DNA of 64,000 nucleotides, from assembly GCA_963738835.1 (NCBI GenBank), contig CAVTYH010000005.1, forward strand, positions 558,001-622,000, read 5' to 3'. This stretch comes from CAVTYH01 sp963738835. GTDB taxonomy: Bacteria; Planctomycetota; Planctomycetia; Pirellulales; JADZDJ01. The notes beneath the pieces were generated by a model. It searched no databases and was not told the origin of the DNA. It saw only the letters and a list, made by a program, of their open reading frames with translations. Below, piece after piece: positions 8,523 to 16,401 of the stretch (position 1 is the stretch's first letter; the number at the start of each line of letters is the position of its first letter). Position numbers and translations under genes: made by a program.

Positions 8523-8897
8523 ATGAAGAAGGCTGAGGCAAAGGAATATAAGACTCAATTGCTGGCATTGCGGGCACGTTTGCGGGGGGATGTAACCCAA
8601 TTGGCCGACGCGGCGCTGAAGAAAAACAGGGCCGAAGCCAATGGTGACCAGTCGAGCATGCCCATCCATATGGCCGACTTGGGAAGCGACAATTTCGAGC
8701 AAGAATTTTCGCTCAGCTTGATGGAAAACGACGAGATGACCCTCGAGGCCATCGAAGCGGCTTTGGAGCGAATTGAAGAGGGCGTTTACGGCGATTGCGA
8801 AGAGTGCGGCACGAAGATTCCCAAGACCCGGCTGCAAGCCATTCCGTACACGGCACTGTGCGTAAAATGCGCTTCGGCAATGGAGACGCGGGGTTGA
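8523..8897 (+). CDS. DksA/TraR-type C4 zinc-finger protein
   Basis: A 124-residue protein with an N-terminal coiled coil (residues 1-75, rich in K/E/A/L) and the C-terminal DksA/TraR zinc finger: G-V-Y-G-D-C-E-E-C-G then P-Y-T-A-L-C-V-K-C, with all four cysteines present. It carries the typical RLQAIPYTALCVKC segment. DksA-family proteins bind RNA polymerase through the secondary channel and tune rRNA and amino-acid promoters; whether this copy is a true DksA or a paralogue cannot be told. GGAG lies 10 nt before the ATG. It has its own consensus promoter, so it is likely strongly transcribed. Confidence 0.88.
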   Translation: MKKAEAKEYKTQLLALRARLRGDVTQLADAALKKNRAEANGDQSSMPIHMADLGSDNFEQEFSLSLMENDEMTLEAIEAALERIEEGVYGDCEECGTKIPKTRLQAIPYTALCVKCASAMETRG

Positions 8898-9050
8898 TCA
8901 AGATCGGCCCCCGAACTCAAGAGCAATTAAGTCACTCGTAGCTGAGTTCGCACGAATTCAGCTTTCGCGTAGATCTTCTGCACTCCTGCGGGTTCAGCTA
9001 CACTCAAGTTTGAACTCCGTCAACTTCAAATCGCTCGTGCGAGGTCAGGG

Positions 9051-9650
9051 ATGGCTCGACGTTCTGTTCCCGCTTCGCGAATCGTTCTTTTTTTAGCCAT
9101 TGTGATTGGGGGCTGCGCGGTCGATTTAGCGACGAAGAACTGGATTTTCGCCAAGCTCGGCATGCCCTACGATAATCCGCCGATCGTTCTGGTGCCTGGC
9201 GTCTTCAGCCTAACTACCAGTTTGAACGAAGGCGCGCTGTTTGGCATGGGTCAGGGAATGACGCCAGTATTTGCGGCACTCTCGGTACTGGCGGCGGTTG
9301 GCATCGCTTATTGGCTATTCTTCGCCGGTGCGGGGCACGACCTCTGGCTGGTTTGTGCCTTGGCCGCCATTATGGCGGGGATTTTCGGCAACCTCTACGA
9401 TCGCCTGGGTTTGCCGGGCTTGGTGTGGTCCCCGAAGTTCCCCAATGCTGGCCAGCCGGTGTTTGCGGTCCGCGACTGGCTGCATTTTGAGATTCGCAGA
9501 ATCGGCTTCGATTGGGCCGTCTTCAACATCGCGGATAGTTTGCTTGTGGCTGGGGCGGCGATGCTGTTTTGGCATGTCGCCTGGCGGGAGCGGCAGCAAC
9601 GTGCGATCGCCGATTCCGCCACCCCCACTGGCCATTCAAGTACGTCCTAA
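9051..9650 (+). CDS. lspA: Lipoprotein signal peptidase LspA
   Basis: Aspartic protease of the inner membrane that removes signal peptides from diacylglyceryl-prolipoproteins. The 199-residue protein has four hydrophobic segments (about 9-28, 73-92, 98-115, 160-180). Family motifs are D-L-A-T-K-x-W in the first loop, SLNEGALFG, and the catalytic pair in GNLYDRL and FNIADS; the R-D-W-L segment precedes the fourth helix. The insertion between the two catalytic motifs is longer than in E. coli. It stands alone between the DksA-like gene and an Rrf2 regulator. Confidence 0.93.
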   Translation: MARRSVPASRIVLFLAIVIGGCAVDLATKNWIFAKLGMPYDNPPIVLVPGVFSLTTSLNEGALFGMGQGMTPVFAALSVLAAVGIAYWLFFAGAGHDLWLVCALAAIMAGIFGNLYDRLGLPGLVWSPKFPNAGQPVFAVRDWLHFEIRRIGFDWAVFNIADSLLVAGAAMLFWHVAWRERQQRAIADSATPTGHSSTS

Positions 9651-9762
9651 ATTCACGGCATTGGAGGCGGTCTCTTCCGTCCGAACCGCCACTTGTGCCA
9701 AACGCGGGGTGATCGAATTTTCTTAATGGGTTTGCGCTAGAACCAGAATTGCCAGGAAATGT

Positions 9763-9791
9763 TTGACAATTCCCTGAATGAACGCTAACAT
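9763..9791 (+). promoter_or_regulatory. Strong sigma70-like promoter upstream of the Rrf2 gene
   Basis: TTGACA at 9763-9768, 17-bp spacer, TAACAT at 9786-9791. Transcription would begin near 9799, giving a leader of almost 350 nt before the Rrf2 ATG. Confidence 0.65.
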
Positions 9792-10145
9792 CCTCCACTG
9801 CCTTTGGGGGAGATCGACGGCCTGGCCGAATCAACGGCTAAGCTGTCAAACCATTGGCTGGCATCTCTTCGATCGATCATTTCTCATTCTTCGCAGTCGC
9901 AAGCAAGTTATCTGGAAAGGGGGTGTTTGTAGCGAGAGCTTCTACTGCGCTCGCCCAAGGGTTCGCTGGCCCACGGCTTTTAACAGTTGGGGCAAAGTCC
10001 GGGCTTGCGTCCGACAATTCAGATCGCGCTAAGTGCCAAACCACGACAAGATCGCGGGCCAGTCCGCGTCGATGGTGCAGGATGGCCGTCAGATATCGAC
10101 GCGCATGCGTGTTCTGGTCTCGATCGTAGACTAGAAAGCAATCCG
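9792..10145 (+). other. Long untranslated leader or unassigned RNA before Rrf2 gene
   Basis: No convincing ORF lies here on either strand. The segment follows a strong promoter and ends at the Rrf2 start codon. It contains short self-complementary stretches but no match that I can recognise to RNase P, tmRNA, SRP RNA, 6S RNA or a known riboswitch core. It may be only a leader. Confidence 0.35.
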
Positions 10146-10604
10146 ATGAAACTTTCGCGCACCGTGGGGTACGCTCTCCAGGCCACCATTCAGTTGGCCG
10201 AGGCTGAATCTGGTGCTCCGATTCCGTGCAGTCGATTAGCTTCTGAAGGAGGGATGCCGGAGCGGTTTTTGTTGCAAATTCTCCGCAATTTGGTCACACA
10301 CGGAATTCTGCAATCTACTCGGGGTGTGGAAGGTGGCTACACTCTGGAACGCCCCTCCAATGAAATTTCGCTGCTGGAACTGATTGAAGCTGTCGATGGG
10401 CCCGTCGGTTCACAACCGCCGCTGACCGAGGGCTTGTCGCGAGAATCGCTAGAGCGTCTGACCGCGGCACTCGAAGAAGTGACTGCCACAGCCCGGCGAC
10501 AGTTATCGGCGATCAAACTCTCGTCGCTGCTAAGCAATCGTGAGAAACCGAGCGAATCGGGCCCCAAAGGCCATCGGAAAGCAGAAAACTACGCCGCGAA
10601 TTGA
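10146..10604 (+). CDS. Rrf2 family transcriptional regulator lacking the Cys cluster
   Basis: A 152-residue winged-helix regulator. The N-terminus M-K-L-S-R-T-V-G-Y-A-L-Q-A, the recognition region MPERFLLQILRNLVTHGIL, and STRGVEGGYTLERP with E-I-S-L-L-E-L-I-E-A-V-D-G are diagnostic of Rrf2/IscR/NsrR proteins. The three clustered cysteines that hold a 2Fe-2S or 4Fe-4S cluster in IscR or NsrR are absent; the only Cys is near residue 25. So it is probably not an iron-sulfur sensor. The target is unknown; no cysteine-synthesis or iron-sulfur genes are adjacent. Confidence 0.85.
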   Translation: MKLSRTVGYALQATIQLAEAESGAPIPCSRLASEGGMPERFLLQILRNLVTHGILQSTRGVEGGYTLERPSNEISLLELIEAVDGPVGSQPPLTEGLSRESLERLTAALEEVTATARRQLSAIKLSSLLSNREKPSESGPKGHRKAENYAAN

Positions 10605-10672
10605 AAATCGCAGCTCGTCTTGGAACATAGCGGCGCTTGGCAGCGTGCAGGGTAGGCGTGTAGTCTTGGGGC

Positions 10673-11461
10673 ATGGACGACGAACTTAACCCACGATTGC
10701 AGTTGGCTCGCGAAGCCGCGCAAGAGGCTGGCCGTTTGACGCTGCGCTATTTTCAATGCGACGGTTTGCACGTTGAACAAAAGCACGACGCGACGCCGGT
10801 GACAATCGCTGATCGAGAAGCAGAGCAGTTGCTTCGCGCCCAGATCGCTGCGGCGTTTCCCAACGACGGCATCTTGGGTGAGGAATTTGGCGAGCAACCC
10901 GGCACCTCGGGCTACCGCTGGATTCTGGATCCAATCGATGGCACTAAATCGTTTATCCGAGGCGTTCCGCTGTACGCAGTGCTGATCGGCGTCGAATATC
11001 ACAATGAAAGTCGCATTGGCGTCATCGATCTGCCGGCACTTGGCGAAGCTGCCTACGCCTGTGTTGGGCAAGGGGCATGGCACGTCCGTGCCAATCAGGC
11101 GCCTTGCCCAGCGCGGGTTTCAAATACTAAATCGCTGGCCGACGGCCTTTTCTGCACCAGCGGATTGAGCGGCTTTCACAAACGTGATGCGTGGCAGTTT
11201 TTTGGACGCTTGACGACCTGCGCAAAGCTGAGCCGCACCTGGGGCGATGCCTATGGCTATTTGCTGGTTGCCACCGGCCGGGCCGAAGTCATGGTCGACC
11301 CGGTCCTGAATGTCTGGGACGCGGCCGCCGTGCTGCCGGTCATCCAAGAAGCCGGCGGAACATTTACCGATTGGCACGGCCGACCCACGATTTACAACGG
11401 CGAAGCCGTAGCCAGCAACAGCCTCGTGCATGACGAGGTGCTGCGGCTAATCACCGGTTGA
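10673..11461 (+). CDS. hisN: Histidinol-phosphatase, inositol monophosphatase family
   Basis: A 262-residue Mg-dependent phosphatase. Metal-site motifs are GILGEEFG, WILDPIDGTKSFIRG and WDAAAVLP; the LDPIDGTKSFIRGVPLYAV version is typical of the HisN (histidinol-phosphatase) branch and not of plain inositol monophosphatases. RTWGDAYGYLLVATGRAEVM also fits that branch. The enzyme would catalyse the penultimate step of histidine synthesis in the cytoplasm. No other his gene is in the window. It lies 68 bp after the Rrf2 gene, so joint transcription is possible but not shown. Confidence 0.88.
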   Translation: MDDELNPRLQLAREAAQEAGRLTLRYFQCDGLHVEQKHDATPVTIADREAEQLLRAQIAAAFPNDGILGEEFGEQPGTSGYRWILDPIDGTKSFIRGVPLYAVLIGVEYHNESRIGVIDLPALGEAAYACVGQGAWHVRANQAPCPARVSNTKSLADGLFCTSGLSGFHKRDAWQFFGRLTTCAKLSRTWGDAYGYLLVATGRAEVMVDPVLNVWDAAAVLPVIQEAGGTFTDWHGRPTIYNGEAVASNSLVHDEVLRLITG

Positions 11462-11498
11462 CCTTGCACGGCTGCGGTTTACCACTCATCGGTTCCCC

Positions 11499-11526
11499 TT
11501 GCTCATCAGCGGCAAGCCGATATACT
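11499..11526 (+). promoter_or_regulatory. Probable rpmB promoter
   Basis: TTGCTC at 11499-11504, 16-bp spacer, TATACT at 11521-11526, giving a leader of about 45 nt before rpmB. Confidence 0.5.
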
Positions 11527-11576
11527 AGTTGGTCCGGCATTTACCGATCTAACTGAATTGAAGATTTGAGGTTGCG

Positions 11577-11867
11577 ATGGCTCGGCATTGCGAAATTTGC
11601 GGCAAATCGGCCAACATGGGAAATCGAGTGACGATCCGGGGTAAGGCCAAGTACTTAGGCGGCGTTGGTACCAAGGTCACTGGCATCGCGCGGCGACAAT
11701 TCAAGCCTAATCTGCAAAGGCTGCGCGTAACGGTTGGCCGTGGCACCAATACGACGAAGCTCGTTTGTGCACAGTGCATCCGTAGCGGCGCAGTGACCAA
11801 ATTAGTGCGCCGAGCGCCATTTAAGCTGACCGTGGAAGGCGGCAAGGGCGCAAAAGCGGCCGGCTGA
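11577..11867 (+). CDS. rpmB: 50S ribosomal protein bL28
   Basis: The 96-residue protein starts M-A-R-H-C-E-I-C-G-K and has a second Cys pair in LVCAQCIRSG, so it is the zinc-binding C+ form of bL28. GNRVTIRGKAKYLGGVGTKV and the basic R-R-Q-F-K-P-N-L-Q are standard; it is slightly longer than usual through a Gly/Lys/Ala tail. It is followed by an intrinsic terminator and preceded by a likely promoter, so it is probably a single-gene unit. Confidence 0.95.
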   Translation: MARHCEICGKSANMGNRVTIRGKAKYLGGVGTKVTGIARRQFKPNLQRLRVTVGRGTNTTKLVCAQCIRSGAVTKLVRRAPFKLTVEGGKGAKAAG

Positions 11868-11890
11868 ATTTTTTGATTTAGACCTATTCC

Positions 11891-11920
11891 AAGCCCAGGG
11901 GTTGCAACCCCTGGGCTTTT
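11891..11920 (+). terminator. Intrinsic terminator after rpmB
   Basis: AAGCCCAGGGG - TTGCAA - CCCCTGGGCTT followed by TT: a perfect 11-bp GC-rich stem with a 6-nt loop. The stem ends only 14 nt before the gatC start, so readthrough could affect gatC expression. Confidence 0.85.
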
Positions 11921-11934
11921 GCGTGTTCGTCATC

Positions 11935-12237
11935 ATGGCTCTCACTCGTCAAGAAGTCGAAAAGGTTTCACTCCTGGCCCGGCTGCTGCTGACGCCGGAC
12001 GAAATTGACCGCCTGACCTCACAATTGGGCGATGTCGTGGCTTACGTCGAACAGTTGGCGGAGCTCGACACGGAAATTGCCGAGAAGCAAGTCGATCCGA
12101 TGGCTCATGCCGTTGAGATGACGAACGTCTTCCGGGCCGATGAAGTTCGCCCTTCGCTAGACCGTGCCGAAGCGCTGGCGAATGCCCCGCAGCAAGACGG
12201 CCAGTTCTATTTGGTGCCCGCCGTGCTCGGCGAGTAG
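11935..12237 (+). CDS. gatC: Asp/Glu-tRNA amidotransferase subunit GatC
   Basis: Small stabilising subunit of the GatCAB complex that converts Glu-tRNA(Gln) and Asp-tRNA(Asn) to the amidated forms. The 100-residue protein has the family pattern: ALTRQEVEKVSLLARLLLTP, then Q-L-G-D-V-V-A-Y-V-E-Q-L, and V-F-R-A-D-E-V-R-P-S-L near the C-terminus. The start at 11935 is chosen because the upstream in-frame extension is inside the rpmB terminator. Followed by gatA and gatB in order, separated by palindromic elements. Confidence 0.93.
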   Translation: MALTRQEVEKVSLLARLLLTPDEIDRLTSQLGDVVAYVEQLAELDTEIAEKQVDPMAHAVEMTNVFRADEVRPSLDRAEALANAPQQDGQFYLVPAVLGE

Positions 12238-12272
12238 CCGTGCCTTGCGGAATTCTTGGTGAGGCGGTTCAA

Positions 12273-12354
12273 TAGCCGACGGACAACGTCCGCCGGAGAA
12301 TGCGCGAAAAACGCGCCGGTTGGTATATCTCCGGAGGCTATTCGCCTCCGGCTA
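12273..12354. repeat. Paired-hairpin element between gatC and gatA
   Basis: A left unit (12273-12296) starts TAGCCG and folds on ACGGAC-AA-CGTCCG. A right unit (12329-12354) folds on CCGGAGGC-TATTC-GCCTCCGG and ends CGGCTA. The outer TAGCCG / CGGCTA ends are inverted copies, the same architecture as the element at 34087-34190 though the hairpin sequence differs. Confidence 0.6.
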
Positions 12355-12394
12355 TGTTAATCGCTCACCCCAACTCCCGATTCCCAATCGATTA

Positions 12395-13933
12395 ATGTCG
12401 CTTGTCGATCGCACTGCTACTGAGCTGCTTGCCGACTTGAACGCCCGGCGGGTTTCATCCGTCGAAGTCACGAAGGCATTCATCGAGCAAATTGAAAAGG
12501 TCGATTCAAAGGTAAAGGCGTTTTTGCGTTACGATGGCAATACGGCACTTTCGCAGGCAAAAGCCATCGACGATCGTCGGGCAAGGGGTGAACCAATTGG
12601 CTTGCTCGGCGGACTGCCAGTCGCGGTGAAGGATCTGATTTGCACAAAGGGTGAGCTGACGACCTGCGCCTCGAAAATCCTCGCGAATTTTCGGCCGCCC
12701 TACGACGCCGCAATCGTTGAGAAACTGCGGGCTGCCGATGCCGTTTTCTTGGGTCGTACCAACATGGACGAATTTGCCATGGGGGGCTCGAACGAGAACT
12801 CAGCTTTTTTCCCAACGCGAAACCCGTGGAATTTAGATTGTATTCCGGGGGGCTCTAGCGGCGGCGCGGCGGCCAGTGTCGCCGCGCGAATGGCATTGCT
12901 ATCGATCGGCACCGACACCGGCGGATCGATCCGCCAACCGGCGGGCCTATGCGGCGTGACGGGTCTCAAGCCGACTTACGGGCGCGTCAGCCGCTACGGT
13001 CTGGTCGCGTTCGCCAGCAGCTTGGATCAAATTGGTCCCCTGGCTCGCACGGCACAAGATGTGGCGCTGCTGTTGGAAGCGATTGCCGGGCACGATCCGC
13101 GCGATTCAACATCGATCAATTCGCCGGTCCCACAGTATTCGAAATCCGTCACCAAACCGCTTTCCGGTCTGCGGCTCGGCTTGATTCGCGAGCATTTCGG
13201 TCCCGGCTTGGACACCGACGTGGAAGCCGCGGTGCGCGAAGCGTTCAAGGTTTATCAGTCGCTTGGCGCGACGGTTAAGGAACTTTCGATGCCGCACGCC
13301 AAATACGGCGTGGCGACGTACTACATCATCGCGCCCTGCGAAGCATCGAGCAATTTGGCCCGCTATGACGGCGTGCATTATGGCTACCGTACCGATGTGG
13401 CAAAGATGAACGCGCAACTGGCGGATGGACTCAAACAACTGCAAACAGTTGCCAAAGCGGCGACCACTGCGGACATCGACAATTCATTGGTGCGCATGTA
13501 TCGCCAATCAAGAGCCGAAGGTTTCGGCGCGGAAGTCAAACGGCGAATCATGCTCGGCACCTACGCTTTGAGCGCCGGCTATTACGACGCCTATTATCTC
13601 AAGGCCCTGAAAGTGCGGCGTTTGATCCGTCAGGATTACGATGAGGTGTTCAAAGAGGTCGATCTGATCGCCGGGCCGGTCACCAGCACGCCGGCCTTTA
13701 AGATTGGCGAGAAGAGCGACGACCCGCTGGCAATGTATCTGGTGGATCTCTACACCGTCAGCGCGAACCTCGCCGGCGTTGGCGGCATCGCTTTCCCCTG
13801 CGGTTTTAGCAAAAGCGGTTTGCCGATCGGCCTCCAGTTGCAAGGTCCACCCTTGGAAGAAGATCGCTTGCTCCGCGCCGCCCACATGTTCCAAACTACT
13901 ACCGACTGGCATACCCGAAAACCGCCTTTGTGA
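12395..13933 (+). CDS. gatA: Asp/Glu-tRNA amidotransferase subunit GatA
   Basis: Amidase subunit of GatCAB that releases ammonia from glutamine. The 512-residue protein has the amidase signature: catalytic Lys in VAVKDLICTKG (about residue 76), GRTNMDEFAMGGSNENSAF, then PGGSSGGAAASVAARMALLS and IGTDTGGSIRQPAGLCGVTG, which hold the cis-Ser and nucleophile Ser of the Ser-cisSer-Lys triad, followed by KPTYGRVSRYGL. The start at 12395 (M-S-L-V-D-R-T) is preferred; the upstream extension is palindromic repeat. Order gatC-gatA-gatB. Confidence 0.96.
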   Translation: MSLVDRTATELLADLNARRVSSVEVTKAFIEQIEKVDSKVKAFLRYDGNTALSQAKAIDDRRARGEPIGLLGGLPVAVKDLICTKGELTTCASKILANFRPPYDAAIVEKLRAADAVFLGRTNMDEFAMGGSNENSAFFPTRNPWNLDCIPGGSSGGAAASVAARMALLSIGTDTGGSIRQPAGLCGVTGLKPTYGRVSRYGLVAFASSLDQIGPLARTAQDVALLLEAIAGHDPRDSTSINSPVPQYSKSVTKPLSGLRLGLIREHFGPGLDTDVEAAVREAFKVYQSLGATVKELSMPHAKYGVATYYIIAPCEASSNLARYDGVHYGYRTDVAKMNAQLADGLKQLQTVAKAATTADIDNSLVRMYRQSRAEGFGAEVKRRIMLGTYALSAGYYDAYYLKALKVRRLIRQDYDEVFKEVDLIAGPVTSTPAFKIGEKSDDPLAMYLVDLYTVSANLAGVGGIAFPCGFSKSGLPIGLQLQGPPLEEDRLLRAAHMFQTTTDWHTRKPPL

Positions 13934-13940
13934 AAAGTGA

Positions 13941-14087
13941 TTCACCGCAGAGGACGCAGAGGCGAAGATGTTGATAATTGGAAGAATCGAAAACAACAAT
14001 TGGCATTATATGTCTCTCATCGGATTGTGACTCTCTAACTATTTGGTTCTGCGTTTCCTCTGCGTTCCTCTGCGTCCCCTGCGGTTA
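13941..14087. repeat. Inverted CCGCAGAGGACGCAGAGG element between gatA and gatB
   Basis: Left arm 13941-13965 reads CACCGCAGAGGACGCAGAGG; the right arm (14056-14087) is the inverted form with CCTCTGCGTTCCTCTGCGTC and GCGGTT. About 90 bp of AT-richer sequence with no gene lies between. Related to the arms at 5058/5559 and 46688/46897. Confidence 0.65.
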
Positions 14088-14090
14088 ATA

Positions 14091-15569
14091 ATGACTGAAC
14101 CATTCACCACCATCATCGGCCTCGAAGTTCACGTGCAGTTGCAGACGCAGAGCAAACTGTTTTGTGGGTGCAGCACGAAGTTTGGCGCACCGCCGAATAC
14201 GCAAACCTGTCCGGTCTGCATCGGCATGCCAGGCACACTGCCGGTGATGAATCGCGAGGCTTTTGAATTGGGGCTTAAAACGGCAGTGGCGTTGAACTGC
14301 GAGATTGCACCCTACACCAAATGGGACCGCAAGAATTATTACTATCCCGATTTGCCCAAAGGTTATCAGATCAGCCAGTACGATCTGCCGTTTTCGTTCG
14401 ATGGGTTTCTGGAAATCAGCGATCCCAAGGAGCGATTTGAGCCCAAGAAAATTGGCATCATCCGCGCGCATTTGGAAGAAGACGCCGGCAAGAGCATGCA
14501 CGATGAAGAGCACGGCAGGGCCGACAGCCGCATCGACTTGAACCGCACTGGCACGCCGCTCTTGGAAATCGTCAGCGAGCCCGACATGCGCTCGCCGCTG
14601 GAGGCGAGAGCCTATCTCAACGAGTTGAAGTTGCTGCTAACCTACCTCGGCGTCTCCGATTGCAACATGCAGGAGGGCAGTTTGCGCGTCGATGCCAATG
14701 TGAACATCCACATTTTGCAACCGGACGATCATGTGGCAAAAACGCCGATCGTCGAAATCAAAAACGTGAACAGCTTTCGTGCCGTCGAACGGGCCGTGGC
14801 TTACGAAGCCCAGCGGCAGTACGAAGCCTGGCAGGAAGACCGCTTAGAAATCGGCCAGCGACCTAAGCAGACGCGCGGTTGGGACGATGCGGCCAACGTC
14901 ACTCGTCCGCAGCGGCAGAAAGAGGAATCGAGCGACTACCGCTATTTTCCCGAGCCGGATTTGGTGCCGGTGACCGTGACGCCGGAAAAAATCGACGAAG
15001 TGCGTGCCTCGCTGGGCGAATTGCCGGCGGAAAAACGCAAATGTTTGGAAAAACAGTACAGTATCACTCCGTACGCAAGCGGCGTTATCGTAAACGAGGG
15101 GCAAGATTTTGTTGATTATTTTGTGGCAGCTTCCGGTGATTATTCGCACGGTCCGACCGCTGCCAATTGGGTGACGCAAGACGTACTGCGAGTCATGAAC
15201 GACCGCAATGACTCGATCAATAATATCAAGCTCAGAATTAGCGGCCAGAGTCTTAACGAACTAATCGAAATGGTGGATCACGGGGATCTTACTACGAGCC
15301 GAGCTCGAGACGTTTTTGAGAGTATGCTATCCAGCGGCCAATCAGCTTACGAAACCATTGAGGTACTCAAAATCGCGAAAGTCGACGAATCGGAACTCAT
15401 CACCATGGCCAGCGAAATTCTCGCGGCGAATCCGAAAATCGTGGCCGACATCAAGTCAGGCAAAGCCCAGGCCGCCGGAAACCTGATAGCTCAGGCGAAA
15501 AAGCGAAATCCCAACGTCAATCCAGCACGATTCCGCGAGATTTGTTTGGAACTCGCGGGCAAGATGTAG
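14091..15569 (+). CDS. gatB: Asp/Glu-tRNA amidotransferase subunit GatB
   Basis: The 492-residue subunit binds the mischarged tRNA and transfers ammonia. Seen: IIGLEVHVQLQTQSKLFCGC with the zinc-site Cys residues continuing in TQTCPVCIGMPG, Y-K-W/D-R-K-N-Y-Y-Y-P-D-L-P-K-G-Y-Q-I-S-Q-type region (KNYYYPDLPKGYQISQYD), HLEEDAGKS and DYRYFPEPDL. The C-terminal YqeY-like helical domain is present to G-K-M. The ATG at 14091 follows directly on the inverted repeat, whose right arm therefore forms the leader and supplies no clear ribosome binding site. Confidence 0.96.
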   Translation: MTEPFTTIIGLEVHVQLQTQSKLFCGCSTKFGAPPNTQTCPVCIGMPGTLPVMNREAFELGLKTAVALNCEIAPYTKWDRKNYYYPDLPKGYQISQYDLPFSFDGFLEISDPKERFEPKKIGIIRAHLEEDAGKSMHDEEHGRADSRIDLNRTGTPLLEIVSEPDMRSPLEARAYLNELKLLLTYLGVSDCNMQEGSLRVDANVNIHILQPDDHVAKTPIVEIKNVNSFRAVERAVAYEAQRQYEAWQEDRLEIGQRPKQTRGWDDAANVTRPQRQKEESSDYRYFPEPDLVPVTVTPEKIDEVRASLGELPAEKRKCLEKQYSITPYASGVIVNEGQDFVDYFVAASGDYSHGPTAANWVTQDVLRVMNDRNDSINNIKLRISGQSLNELIEMVDHGDLTTSRARDVFESMLSSGQSAYETIEVLKIAKVDESELITMASEILAANPKIVADIKSGKAQAAGNLIAQAKKRNPNVNPARFREICLELAGKM

Positions 15570-15614
15570 CAATTGCCAGTACCTCGATTCACACTGCACG
15601 CCCGTTGATTCGCG

Positions 15615-16397
15615 ATGGCCGGACTCATTACTCTCACCACCGATTTCGGCTCTGGCAGCCCGTATGTGGCCGCGATGAAAGGAGTCATGCTGGGAATCAA
15701 TCCGGCGGTACGGATTTTGGATATTTCGCACGATGTGCCGTCGCAGGATGTGCGGCATGGCGCCGTTTTGCTGGCTGAAGCCACGCCCTGGTTTCCGCCG
15801 GAGACGATTCATGTGGCGGTCATTGATCCCGGTGTTGGCACCGAGAGAAAATTGATCTATGCACGGATTGACGATCAACAGTATTTAGCGCCCGACAACG
15901 GCCTGCTAAGTCTGCTCATCAAACGCAGCCGGCCGAGCGGCATCATTCGGTTGGCGAATACCGAGTATTGGATGCCTGAGATTTCGCACACGTTTCATGG
16001 GCGCGATATTTTGGCTCCGGTGGCAGCTCAACTCAGCTTAGGCTTGGAACCTGGCCGATTGGGGCCAGCAGTTGACCAGTTGCGGATGCTCGATTGGCCG
16101 GGGCCACGCCGGATCGGAAATCGAATTGAAGGTGCGGTACAGTGGATCGATCGATTTGGCAATGCGATTACTAACATCACCAGCGGCATGCTGGCTAACA
16201 GCGGATCGGATCGCTTCAAAATCAACTGTGCCACCCGCGAAATTGTTGGCGTAGTGACCAGCTATGGTCTTCGGAACCCCGGTGAATTGGTGGCCCTCTT
16301 TGGCTCTAGTGGATATCTGGAGATTGCCGTCGTTAACGGCAGCGCGGCACAAACACTTCAGATTGCGAGCGGCACCCCCGTCATCGTCGAGTGGTGA
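15615..16397 (+). CDS. SAM hydroxide adenosyltransferase family protein (DUF62)
   Basis: The 260-residue protein has the family N-terminus LITLTTDFGSGSPYVAAMKG, the DISHDVPSQD strand, VAVIDPGVGTERK, LAPDNGLLS, and a C-terminal SAM-binding half with D-R-F-G-N-A-I-T-N-I and F-G-S-S-G-Y-L-E-I-A. Members split S-adenosylmethionine to adenosine plus methionine using hydroxide (or halide in chlorinase/fluorinase relatives). Plain hydroxide activity is the safe guess. Four nt separate its stop from the bioA start, so the genes are almost certainly co-transcribed; BioA uses SAM as amino donor. Confidence 0.88.
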   Translation: MAGLITLTTDFGSGSPYVAAMKGVMLGINPAVRILDISHDVPSQDVRHGAVLLAEATPWFPPETIHVAVIDPGVGTERKLIYARIDDQQYLAPDNGLLSLLIKRSRPSGIIRLANTEYWMPEISHTFHGRDILAPVAAQLSLGLEPGRLGPAVDQLRMLDWPGPRRIGNRIEGAVQWIDRFGNAITNITSGMLANSGSDRFKINCATREIVGVVTSYGLRNPGELVALFGSSGYLEIAVVNGSAAQTLQIASGTPVIVEW

Positions 16398-16401
16398 AGC
16401 C

